A stretch of DNA of 64,000 nucleotides, taken from positions 3,162,001 to 3,226,000 of the forward strand of contig CAWDDH010000003.1 in the NCBI GenBank assembly GCA_963801105.1, read 5' to 3'. Source of the stretch: JAENVU01 sp963801105 (GTDB lineage Bacteria > Actinomycetota > Acidimicrobiia > IMCC26256 > JAENVU01). Of the stretch, positions 38,058-46,543 are shown in pieces. Under the pieces are notes generated by a model, which had not been told where the DNA came from, did no database searches, and worked only from the letters and a program-made list of their open reading frames with translations. Every line of letters starts with the position of its first letter. Within the stretch, counting starts at the first letter, position 1. The position numbers were made by a program, and so were the translations under genes.

Positions 38058-38995
38058 GAGACGCGTACGGCAGCCGCGCTCGGCGGGTGGTGTCGATCGA
38101 CACTGCTGACGGGCATGCCCCAAGTCGCGGGAGGAGATGTTCGAGATCCACGAGTTCACTCCGCAAGTACGAACGCGGCGACCTGGACGAGCAAGGCGCG
38201 CGAGGGCGAGTTCGAAGTTCCCGGCGCAGCTACATGTTCAAGGATGTCGCCCGACGACGGCCGACGAGATCGACGACCCGGTCGCGCTCGCTGCTCGCGG
38301 AGATGGACCGCTACGGCATCACCAAGGTGATGCTCGAACGTCGCACGACGGCGGCGACCGCGCCAGGCCGTCGCGCGAGCACCCGGACCGCTTCGTCGCC
38401 TCGGCATCGGCGTGGACCCGAACCGAGGGCATGGAGGCGGTGCGCGAGCTCGAGCGCATCGGTCCGACGAGCTCGGCGTGCGCGTCGGCGCAGCGTCGTT
38501 CCCGGCCGGCCTGCTACCCGCAGGTGCCGATCAACGACAAGAAGATGCTACCCGATCTACGCGAAGTGCGTGGAGCTCGACATCCCGATCTTCGTGATAC
38601 GTCGGGCGTCCCGGGACCGCGGATGCCGATGGCGCTGCCAGGAGGTCGCGCTCCTCGACGAGGTCTGCTGGTTCTTCCCGGAGCTGCGCGATCGTGATGC
38701 GCCACGGCGCCGAGCCCTGGACCGAGCTGGCGGTGAAGCTGATGCTGAAGTGGCCGAACCTCTACTACTCGACCACGCGCGTTCGCGCCGAAGTACTACC
38801 CGGACGACGATCGTCGACTTCGCGAACACCCGCGGCGCCGACAAGGTCATGTACGCCGGCTACTTCCCGATGGGGCTCAGCCTCGACCGGATCTTCACGG
38901 AACTGCCCGGCGTCGGCTTCCGTGACGACGTGTGGCCGAAGTTCCTGCGGGACAACGCGGCCCGCCTGCTGAAGCTGGAGGCCCAGGCACCGTGA
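38054..38995 (+). pseudogene. Amidohydrolase family 2 protein, copy 3 (many single-base insertions)
   Basis: Third member of the set. The protein is readable only by changing frame every 15-60 bases: pieces such as FEIHEF, FPAQ-YMFKD, DDPVAL, MDRYGITKVML, REHPDRFVAS, LPQVPINDKKM, IYAKCVELDIPIF, LLDEVCWFFPEL, MRHGAEPWTELAVKLMLKWPNLYYST occur in order in different frames. There are roughly 20-25 extra bases between 38070 and 38810, with hardly any amino-acid change; from 38820 to the stop the frame is clean. That pattern suggests consensus error more than decay, perhaps caused by mis-placed reads from neighbouring copies. GTG start overlapping the copy 2 stop (GTGA). Confidence 0.75.
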
Positions 38996-39909
38996 GTCGA
39001 GAGGCGTACGAAGCCGCACTCGTGGGTGGTGCGATCGACACCGCGACCGGCATCCCCAAGTCGCGGGAGGAGATGTTCGAGTTCTACGAGTTCATCCGCA
39101 AGCAGACGCGCGACGCGGAGAGCAAGGCGGGTGAGGGCGGGCTCGAGTTCCCCGCCGGCTACATGTTCAAGGACCCCGTTCAGATCGAGGCCGACAAGCT
39201 GGGCGACCCGGTCGAGTTCCTGCTCTCGGAGATGGACCGCCACGGGATCACCAAGGTGATCACGAACGTCGACGACGGCGGCAACGGCGCCCGAGCCGTC
39301 CGCGACCATCCGGACCGCTTCGCCGCCGGCATCGGCGTGGACCCGAATCAGGGCATGGAGGCGGTTCGCCGGATCCAACGCATCGCCGACGAGTTCGACC
39401 TCAAGTCGGTGAGCGCGTTCCCCGCCGGCCTGTACCCCCAGGTCGCAGTGAACGACAAGAAGTTCTATCCGATCTACGCCAAGTGCGTGGAGCTCGACGT
39501 CACGTTCGCGACGACGATCGGCGTCCCGGGCCGCGCATCCCGTTCGCCCCGCAGGAAGTCGCGCATCTCGACGAGGTGTGCTGGTTCTTCCCCGAGCTGA
39601 GCGTCGTGATGCGCCACGGTGCCGAGCCCTGGGCCGACCTCGCGGTGAAGCTGATGCTGAAGTGGCCGAACCTCTACTACTCGACCACGCGCGTTCGCGC
39701 CGAAGTACTACCCGAGCGAGATCGTCGACTTCGCGAACACGCGCGGGGCCGACAAGGTGATGTGGTCGGGGTACTTCCCCGCCGGCCTGACCTACGACCG
39801 GATCTTCGCGGAGCTGCCCGACGTTCCCTTCCGTGACCACGTCTGGCCCAAGTTCCTGCGTGACAACGCGGTCAGGGCCTACAAGCTCGACGAAGAGGTG
39901 CGCCCATGA
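38992..39909 (+). CDS. Amidohydrolase family 2 protein, copy 4, frameshifted
   Basis: Fourth member, about 305 residues: IDTATGIPKSREEMFEFYEF, FPAGYMFKDPV, RDHPDRFAAGIGVDPNQGM, SAFPAGLYPQVAVNDKKFYPIYAK in parts, VCWFFPELSVVMRHGAEPW, GADKVMWSGYFPAG. One base is missing near 39530 (VPG-RASRSPR for VPGPRIPFAP) and one is extra near 39690; the extra base lies in the same CACGCGCGTTCGCG context as in copy 3. Length is a multiple of three overall. GTG start overlaps the copy 3 stop; its stop overlaps the CoA-transferase ATG (ATGA). It too lacks the HxH motif. It is the most divergent of the four. Confidence 0.82.
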
Positions 39910-41062
39910 GCGGACCTCTCTCGGGCATCAAGGTCATCGAGCTGCCCAACATCGGGCCGACGCAGTTCGCGGGGATGGCCCTCGGCGATCTCGGAGCCGA
40001 GGTGCTGCGGCTGGACCGGGCGACGTCCGTCGCCAGCGGAGTGGGCATCATCCCCGCTTCGCCGTACGCCAGCCTCGATCGCAACCGTCGCAGCGTCGGT
40101 GTCGACCTGAAGCACCCCGACGGCGTCGCGACCGTCCTCCGACTGTGCGAGCAGGCCGACGTGCTGATCGAGGGCTTCCGCCCGGGTGTGGCCGAGCGAC
40201 TCGGGGTCGGGCCCGACGCGTGCACGGGGCGCAACCCCCGACTCGTCTACGGACGCATGACCGGCTGGGGCCAGGAGGGTCCGCTGGCCCATGACGTCGG
40301 CCATGACATCAACTACATCTCCCTCGCGGGCGTGCTCGCGCACATCGGGCCGGAGGGCGGACCGCCGACGCCGCCGATCAACCTGATCGGGGACTTCGGC
40401 GGCGGCGGATTGCTCCTCGCGTTCGGCGTGCTGGCCGCGATCGTCGAGCGTGCGACCTCCGGGAAGGGCCAGGTCGTCGACGCCGCGATGGTCGACGGTT
40501 CGGCGATGCTGATGAGCCTCTTCTTCGGCCTCGCGGCCACCGGCTTCTGGTCCGACGAGCGGGGCACGAACCTGCTCGACGGTGGGGCACACTTCTACGG
40601 CGCCTACGAATGCTCGGATGGCGCGTACGTCTCGATCGCGAGCTACGAGCCGCAGTTCTACGCGGCACTGTGCGAGCTCCTCGTGCCCCTCGGGATCCCA
40701 CTCGACCCGGCGACCCAGATGGACAAGACCACGTGGCCGACGCTCAAGGAGCGGATGACCGCGCTGTTCCGCACCCGCACCCGTGACGAATGGACCGAGT
40801 TCTTCGCCGGCCACGACGTGTGCTTCGCACCGGTCCTCACCATGAACCAAGCGCGCGCGCATCCCCACAACGTGGCCCGCAAGACCTTCGTCGAGGTGGA
40901 GGGCGCACCGCAGCCGGCCCCCGCACCGCGCTTCTCCCGCACACCCGGCGCGGTCGAGCGCGCGCCGTGGTCCCGGGTGCCGACACTCGAGCGGCGCTCA
41001 TCGACTGGGGACTCACCGAGGGAGAGGTGGACACCCTTCTCGCGGGCGGCGGCGTGGCGTAG
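39906..41062 (+). CDS. CaiB/BaiF-type CoA-transferase, frameshifted near C-terminus
   Basis: Class III CoA-transferase of about 385 residues, alpha-methylacyl-CoA racemase-like. LSGIKVIELPNIGPTQFAGMAL and LGDLGAEVLRLDR open the Rossmann half, VGVDLKHPDG follows, and LIGDFGGGGLLLAFGVLAA contains the conserved catalytic Asp. One base is missing near 40975 (APWSRVPT); the true tail, ADTRAALIDWGLTEGEVDTLLAGG, is in the neighbouring frame and ends at 41062. It is the last gene of the amidohydrolase operon and would supply or remove the CoA group of the pathway's acid intermediate. Confidence 0.88.
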
Positions 41063-41128
41063 CGTCCGCCGGTCGACGCCGGACCGGACCCCCGACCGAA
41101 GCGGCAATCCTCGCCGTTCCGGGGAACA

Positions 41129-42217
41129 TCAGCCCAGCGACCACAGCGCGACGGGCTCGTCGAACCCCTTCAGCATCCGGCGTCCGGCCGACACGAACGT
41201 CAGGTCCGGCTCACCGGTCGCGGCCCGCACGAGGTCGTCGGTGACGAGGATCTCCCCCGGCACCGCGATGTCGGCGATCCGCGACGCGGTGTTCACCACC
41301 GAGCCGTAGTAGTCGCCGCCGCGACCGAGCACCGCACCGTAGGAGACGCCGGCGTGCGGTGCCACGCCGCGTCGCTCGTCGAACCGCTCGACGAGCTCAC
41401 GCGCAATCCGCGCACCGGCAGTGGCGTCCACGGCGACGAACATGACCTCGTCACCCATGTGCTTCACCACCCGGCCCCCGGCCGACGCGACGATCTCGTT
41501 CGCGGTCATCTCGAAGTCCTCGATCAGCTCGGCCAGCTCGGCGGGGGCGAGGTCCCGAGCGAGCGGCGTGAAGCCGACGAGGTCGACGAAGCCCACGGCC
41601 AACCGGAACATGCCGGGCCCGAGGCTCTCGGCACTCGACGCGCGCTGGCGGCGGATCGCCTGCTCCACGTGCATCCGGAACAGGCCGTCCATCACCGTCG
41701 GGAGCTCGATCAGCTGGGCGACGGCGCCTTCGGTCGCGACCGCGCGGGCCAGCTCGTCGGTTCCGCCACGCAGCATCGGATCCTCGACCTCGACGAGGAA
41801 GATCGCGATCGCGGCATCGGCGATCTGGGCGAGCGCCGAGCCCATCGCCCGAATGAAGCGCAGCGTCGCCTCCGGACCGAACAGCTCCGCCGCGTAGGCG
41901 AAGAGCTGGAACGTCGCCACGTCGGCCAGGCGGAAGTCGTCGTCGGCCAACGCGACGCCGGCGGCGACCAGCACCCGACCCAGCATCTCGACTTCGACGC
42001 CGGCCGCCGCCGAGACCTCGTCGATCGACAGGGCGGGGCCCGGACGGATCGCCTGGTCGGAACCGAGCGCGTGGAGCGAACCGACCTCGGCCGCATGACG
42101 CATGTGCTCGATCGAGATCCCGAGCGACGCGAAGTGCTCGAGCAGCGCGTACCGTCCGGCGACATCGGACGCCGTCGGGTCCAACAGCCCGGCGGCTTCG
42201 TACTCGTGGGCGTCCAT
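41129..42217 (-). CDS. Class III adenylate/guanylate cyclase with N-terminal regulatory domain
   Basis: A 362-residue nucleotide cyclase. Residues 1-170 resemble the adenylate-cyclase regulatory (Ad_Cy_reg) domain of Rv1264-like enzymes. The catalytic domain has both metal-binding Asp residues (Asp212 in FVDLVGF, Asp256 in HMGDEV) and the transition-state pair Asn309/Arg313 in VVNTASR, so it should be active as a dimer. No membrane span is present. ATG at 42217; TAGCGT (42231-42226) ends 8 nt upstream, so it may also have its own leaderless promoter at the end of the synthetase gene. It follows the acyl-CoA synthetase by 11 bp, suggesting that cAMP production is linked to lipid use. Confidence 0.9.
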   Translation of the reverse strand: MDAHEYEAAGLLDPTASDVAGRYALLEHFASLGISIEHMRHAAEVGSLHALGSDQAIRPGPALSIDEVSAAAGVEVEMLGRVLVAAGVALADDDFRLADVATFQLFAYAAELFGPEATLRFIRAMGSALAQIADAAIAIFLVEVEDPMLRGGTDELARAVATEGAVAQLIELPTVMDGLFRMHVEQAIRRQRASSAESLGPGMFRLAVGFVDLVGFTPLARDLAPAELAELIEDFEMTANEIVASAGGRVVKHMGDEVMFVAVDATAGARIARELVERFDERRGVAPHAGVSYGAVLGRGGDYYGSVVNTASRIADIAVPGEILVTDDLVRAATGEPDLTFVSAGRRMLKGFDEPVALWSLG

Positions 42218-42228
42218 CGAGCGGGACG

Positions 42229-43849
42229 CTACGTCCCGGCGGCCGCCTTCGCGTACTCCTTGGCCCAGGGGTAGTCGGGCTTGCCGCTCGGAGCGCGCCG
42301 GATCTGGTCGACGAGGAACACCTGCTTCGGCGCCTTGTACGCGGCGATGTGCTGCCGGCAGTGCGCGTCGAGATCTTCCACCGTCGGAGCGGTCCCCGGC
42401 CGCGACTGCACGACGGCCGTCACGCGCTCGCCCCAGCGCTCGTCCGGGATGCCGACCACGAGACAATCGAACACCTGCGGATGGGCCTTCAGGACACCCT
42501 CGACCTCTTCGGGGAAGACCTTCTCGCCGCCCGTGTTGATCATGATCGAGCCGCGGCCGAGCAACGTGACCTGACCGTCCTCCTCGACCGTCGCGAAGTC
42601 GCCCGGGATCGAGTACCGCTTGCCACCGTGCTCGAAGAAGACCTGGGCACTGCGCTCCGGGTCGTTGTAGTAGCCGAGCGGGATGTTGCCGGTGCGAGCG
42701 ATGCGACCGATCTCGCCGGAGCCCGGTGTGATCGGCTCGTAGTTCTCGTCGACGACGATCGAGTCCAGCGACGGCTGCACCGTGGCCGGTCCGCCCTTCG
42801 GGATCTCGCCCTTGGTCGCGACCTTGATGCCGTTCATGCCGGTCTCGGTCGCGCCGACCGAGTCCACGACCACGATGTTCGGGAGTCGGTCCATGAGCTG
42901 GTCCTTGATGGACTGACTGAAGATCGCCGCGCTCGATCCGATCGAGAACAGCGACGACAGGTCCACGTCCTCGGGCAGGTCCTCCAGACGAGTCGGCGAG
43001 CGGGCGCGCCATCGCGTCCCCGGTGATCCCCAGCAGGTTGACCTTCTCCGCGGCGACGATCCGCCAGGTCTCCGCGGCGTCGAATTTCGGCGTCACGACA
43101 CCGGTGTCGCCGTGGATGAAGCAGCGGATCATCGAGACCTGACCGGCCCCGTGCATCATCGGCGCGATCGTAAAGCTGATCGTCGGCCCGCCACCGGCGG
43201 CGACCTTCTCCGCGAGCACACCCGGGTGCGCGATCTTCTCGTTCGAATGGGCATCGATCCCGCCGCAGAGCGCATAGAAGATGTCCTCCTGGCGCCACAT
43301 CACGCCCTTGGGCATCCCCGTCGTCCCGCCGGTGTAGATGATGTGGATGTCGTCACCCGACCGGGGACCGAAGTCACGATCGGGCGACCCCGACGCAACG
43401 GCCTCCTCGTAGTCGGTGAACTCGATCCCCTCGGTCGACGCACCGCTCTCGTCGGCCGCGATGACCACGTGCGCGAGCTTCGGAAGCTGCGAGCGGATCG
43501 CCGCCAGCCGCGGCGCGAACTCCTGCTGGGCCACCACCGCGACGAGATCCGCGTTGGCGCAGAGGTACTCGAGCTCGCTCTCGACGTACCGGTAGTTGAT
43601 GTTCACGGGGACGGCGCGGATCTTGTAGAGCGCCATCATCGTCTCGATCCACTCGATGCCGTTGTAGGCGTAGATCCCGACATGGTCGCCCGGACCGACC
43701 CCGGCAGACTGCAGGTGGTGCGCGAGCCGGTTCACCCGCTCCTCGAGCTCGGCGTAGGTCCGGCGCGGGCCTCCGACGACCACACAGGCGGTCCGGTCGG
43801 GCACGAGGTCCACGATGGCCTCGAACATGTCCGCGAAGTTGCATTCCAT
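42229..43849 (-). CDS. Acyl-CoA synthetase (AMP-forming), frameshifted
   Basis: Fatty-acid or carboxylic-acid CoA ligase of about 539 residues. The P-loop-like motif is IYTGGTTGMPKG, the A5-type motif is VDSVGATETG, YYNDPERSAQVFFEHGGKRYSIPGDF (in parts) is the hinge-proximal region and GRGSIMINTGGEKVFPEEVE the A8 motif; the C-terminal Lys is in APSGKPDY. A single extra T near 42991 (LADS-S for LADSLEDLPEDVD) breaks the frame; 246 codons after it are intact. GTAGGAGAGAG precedes the ATG. It lies between the TetR gene (21 bp upstream) and the cyclase (11 bp downstream). It would activate the acid that is then handled by the many acyl-CoA enzymes of the window. Confidence 0.9.
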
Positions 43850-43870
43850 CAGCTCTCTCCTACTCCGTGA

Positions 43871-44419
43871 TCAACAGTCGGCCGCGCGTTCGAGATCGTC
43901 TCCCACGACGCCCGGTCCGTCAACGCCGCCGACCCATCCGATCAGGGACGACAACCACACCTGGCTCAGCACCCGGGCGACCGCGCGGTCGCGCTCGGTC
44001 GGTTCGCCCTCGTGCATGGCGCCCGTGATGATGGCCGTCATCGCCTCGCTGACCCGCGAGACCGCGTCGGACTCCTCCGGTCGTGCCGTGCCCAGCGCCC
44101 GCACCATCGCCGCGGTCGCCTCGGGGCGTCGGGTCTGGGTCCGGCAGGCGCGCCGGAGCACGTCGACGACCCGGTCGGCCGCCGTCTCCCCCGCCGGCGG
44201 GCGGTCGGCGAGCAGCCCGGAGCGCCTCGACTGCTCGAGGTTGGCCTCGAGCAGCAAGCGCTCCTTGCTCTCGAAGTAGCGGTAGACGGTCCCGAGCGCG
44301 ACTCCCGCCTCGGCCGCGACGTCGCGCATCTGCACCCCGTCGAACCCCCCCCCGGCCGCGAGCTCGAGGGTCGCGTCGATCACCCGGCGTCGCCGGGCCG
44401 CCTGGCTCCGCGAGCGCAC
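43871..44419 (-). CDS. TetR-family transcriptional regulator
   Basis: A 182-residue repressor-type protein. The N-terminal helix-turn-helix reads VIDATLELAAGGGFDGVQMRDVAAEAGVALGTVYRYFESKERLL, here quoted in parts: MRDVAAEAGVALGTVYRYF is the recognition unit. The C-terminal part is ligand-binding and not conserved in sequence. GTG at 44419 is used because an in-frame stop lies just upstream. A perfect palindrome 30 bp upstream is the likely self-operator. It heads the operon with acyl-CoA synthetase and cyclase, so the ligand is probably an acyl-CoA (inference by analogy with KstR and FadR-type TetR proteins). Confidence 0.88.
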   Translation of the reverse strand: MRSRSQAARRRRVIDATLELAAGGGFDGVQMRDVAAEAGVALGTVYRYFESKERLLLEANLEQSRRSGLLADRPPAGETAADRVVDVLRRACRTQTRRPEATAAMVRALGTARPEESDAVSRVSEAMTAIITGAMHEGEPTERDRAVARVLSQVWLSSLIGWVGGVDGPGVVGDDLERAADC

Positions 44420-44449
44420 CGTCGTCCCGGTCGGAAGGGGTCATCGCCG

Positions 44450-44469
44450 AATGAGAACACGTTCTCATT
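44450..44469. promoter_or_regulatory. Perfect palindromic operator upstream of the TetR gene
   Basis: AATGAGAAC-AC-GTTCTCATT has two perfect 9-bp arms around a 2-bp centre. The core AGAAC-N2-GTTCT has the AAC-N2-GTT layout of KstR-type (TetR) operators controlling lipid catabolism in mycobacteria. The TetR gene start is 30 bp away, so autoregulation is likely. Confidence 0.75.
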
Positions 44470-44555
44470 CCGCGCCGCAACACTGTCCCAAATCTCGGTA
44501 AAGCCGGGCGACGGCTCATGCGCCTCACAGGTTGCGGTTCGATGATCACAAGTGA

Positions 44556-44633
44556 ACGGACCGACCGATCCCGCGCCCCTGCGACGTGCCCCCTCCCCAA
44601 TGCCCTCGCGCCGGCGCCGTTCGGTCGGTCCGT
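44556..44633. repeat. Inverted repeat, 13-bp arms
   Basis: ACGGACCGACCGA (44556-44568) and TCGGTCGGTCCGT (44621-44633) are exact reverse complements separated by 52 bp. They lie in the 289-bp gap (44420-44708) between the TetR gene and the small exported protein. No coding frame in that gap is convincing. The arms may be paired regulator sites or a long-loop stem. Confidence 0.4.
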
Positions 44634-44708
44634 CGTTCTGCCCCCGTCTCGCTCCGAGGCACTCGATGACCCGTCGCCCCTCGTCGCCCGTACGTCCGTG
44701 CCGGCCGG

Positions 44709-45050
44709 ATGAACCGCAGCCGCTGGATCGCGGCCGGCACTTCGGTCGGCGCGCTCGTCGCGGTCACCGCCGGCGTCGCCGCTGCGAACCCGGCCCGCGT
44801 CCAGCAACTCCTCGACCGCGGCCGTCACCTCCTGCGACGGCACGGCACCCCGAACCTCGCCGCGCACCGCGCCCTCCGGCCCAGGGCAGTTGGGGCCGCC
44901 CAGAGCGGTTCCGGGTCGGTGGGGACCGAACCGCGGGACGTACGGCGATCCGAACGCGGGTCGTACTGGGACCCCTCCGGCTCCGTCAGCCCACCGGGCT
45001 ACGATCCCCGCTACGACGGCGGTGGGAACTCCCGCAGTGGCGGAAGCTGA
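44709..45050 (+). CDS. Small exported protein of unknown function
   Basis: A 113-residue protein with a clear N-terminal signal or anchor (RSRWIAAGTSVGALVAVTAG, then VAAANPARV). After the cleavage region comes a basic helix (RVQQLLDRGRHLLRRHG) and a Gly/Ser/Tyr-rich low-complexity tail (SYWDPSGSVSPPGY, YDGGGNSRSGGS). It lacks the SGAT-type flavinylation site expected if it were the FMN-binding partner of ApbE, though an indel could hide one. It overlaps the ApbE start by 14 bp. I do not recognise a family. Confidence 0.55.
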   Translation: MNRSRWIAAGTSVGALVAVTAGVAAANPARVQQLLDRGRHLLRRHGTPNLAAHRALRPRAVGAAQSGSGSVGTEPRDVRRSERGSYWDPSGSVSPPGYDPRYDGGGNSRSGGS

Positions 45051-45959
45051 GCACGTCGTCGAGGTCATGGGCACCCGAGCCCATGTGATCGTCAGCGCGG
45101 CCGACCTGGAGATCACGGAGGTGCTGGCGGGCAGCGGTCACACGGCTGTGGACTCGAACGACGGTGGTCACGATTCATGCCCGACAGCGAGATGAGCCGG
45201 TGAACGCCAGCGCGGGCGGCCCGTACGCTGTCCGCCGACACCCTGGCTCGTCGAGCGCTCGGTCGAAGCCTGGCAGCGGACCGACGGCCGCTTCGATCCG
45301 ACCGTGCTGCCCGCGCTCATCGCCGCCGGCTACGACCGCGACTTCCGCTGCGGGCTCGACGACCGCTGCCCCGCCGGAGACCCCGCCGGCGCCTGGCTGT
45401 GACGGCATCGAGATCCGCGGGCACGGGTGACGCTGCCGCCGGGCGTGATGATCGACCCGGGCGGCATCGGCAAGGGACTCGCCGCCGACATCGCGCTGGA
45501 CCTCGTCACGACCGCGGAGCGCGGGGCGCGTGCGTCAACGTCGGCGGCGACCTCCACGTGGCGGGTCGCCCCGACGGACCGCCGATGGTCGGTCGCGATC
45601 GAGCACCCGCTCGAGCCCCGCCGCGCCCTCGGCCGCGTCGAGCTCCACGACGAGGCGCTCGTCTCGAGCTGGCGCACCCGACGGACCTGGGGCTCGGCCG
45701 ACGACCGCCGCCACCACCTCATCGACCCGAGGACCGGGAGCCCTGCGTGGACGGGCTCGCCGGCGTGACCGTGCTCGCTGCCGAGGCGTGGTGGGCCGAG
45801 GCCCTCGCGACCGCGGTCTTCCTGGCCGGGGCGGACGAGGCGCCGGACCTCGTGCGCCACCACGGCATCTCCGCGCTGCTCGTCCGCGACGACGGGGCGG
45901 TGCGGGCCTTCGGCCGGCTGCGGGACCTGGTCCCCCTGACCCCGGCGCCCACCGCGTGA
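45037..45959 (+). pseudogene. apbE: FAD:protein FMN transferase (ApbE), many frameshifts
   Basis: ApbE attaches FMN covalently to Thr/Ser of redox proteins. The ApbE protein can be followed across three frames: VVEVMGTRAHVIV at the start, LERRWSRFMPDSEMSRLNAS (after removing one base near 45154), VERSVEAWQRTDGRFDPTV, VMIDPGGIGKGLAADIALD with the conserved GGIGKG, CVNVGGDLHVAG, HHLIDPRTG, and ALATAVFLAGAD near the end. At least six indels lie between 45150 and 45770, while the conserved residues are intact, so a consensus error hotspot is more likely than gene decay. The GTG at 45037 and the GTGA overlap with the next gene indicate coupling to the membrane protein. Confidence 0.8.
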
Positions 45960-46543
45960 ACGACCACCTCGCCTGGTACGTCGCCCGCGGCGCGGGCATC
46001 GTGACCTGGGGGTTGCTCGTCGCGTCGATGACGTGGGGCCTGCTCTATGCCACCCGGGCGTTCGGCCGGCGCGTGTCGTCATGGTGGCTCCTCGGCGTCC
46101 ACCGCTTCCTCGGCGCGCTCGCCGTCGTCTTCACGGGTGTGCACGTCGTCGCCCTCGTCGCCGACAGCTTCACGCACTTCACGCTGGTCGCCGTCCTCGT
46201 GCCGTTCGCGGCGGCGTGGCATCCGGTTGCCGTCGCGTGGGGCGTCATCGCGATGTATCTGCTCGTCACCATCGAGGTGACGTCGCTGCTCAAGAACCGC
46301 GTCCCCCACCGGGTCTGGCGCACGGTGCACCTCGGGAGCTACCCGCTCTTTGCGCTCGCGACCATCCACTCCCTCTCGTCCGGCACGGACGTGAAGGCGG
46401 TCCTCGGGGGCGGCGTCGCGATCGCGGTCGGTGCGATCGCCGCGGCGCTCGCCATCATCGGGCTGGACCAGAGGGCATCCGTCGACCCGCGGCGTCCGAC
46501 GAATCCCGCTTCCCGTTCGCGAACCGCTCACGGGCTTCGGTGA
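45956..46543 (+). CDS. Ferric-reductase-like transmembrane protein
   Basis: A 195-residue membrane protein with about five to six spans, related to the ferric-reductase-like (MsrQ/YedZ) haem b family. Candidate haem-ligand His residues lie in GVHRFLGALAVVFTGVHVVAL and TVHLGSYPLFALATIHSL, each pair on one helix. It is translationally coupled to apbE by a GTGA overlap. An ApbE, a membrane cytochrome b and a small exported protein together suggest a transmembrane electron-transfer system ending in a flavinylated or metal-reducing protein. The last 30 residues overlap the pyrophosphatase gene antisense and may be affected by an indel. Confidence 0.82.
   Translation: MNDHLAWYVARGAGIVTWGLLVASMTWGLLYATRAFGRRVSSWWLLGVHRFLGALAVVFTGVHVVALVADSFTHFTLVAVLVPFAAAWHPVAVAWGVIAMYLLVTIEVTSLLKNRVPHRVWRTVHLGSYPLFALATIHSLSSGTDVKAVLGGGVAIAVGAIAAALAIIGLDQRASVDPRRPTNPASRSRTAHGLR

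Noticed and set aside
38054..38995. Copy 3 amidohydrolase as an ordinary decaying pseudogene
   Set aside because: Decay should show many substitutions and deletions; the changes are almost only extra single bases with intact residues between, so a consensus artefact is preferred.
44420..44708. A short gene between the TetR gene and the exported protein
   Set aside because: The open frames there are Arg/Pro-rich in all phases, without a ribosome site; the gap holds a palindrome and an inverted repeat instead.
43920..45116. A long minus-strand frame from the TetR gene through the ApbE start
   Set aside because: Its sequence is shadow-like outside the TetR part, which reads in a different frame with a good helix-turn-helix.
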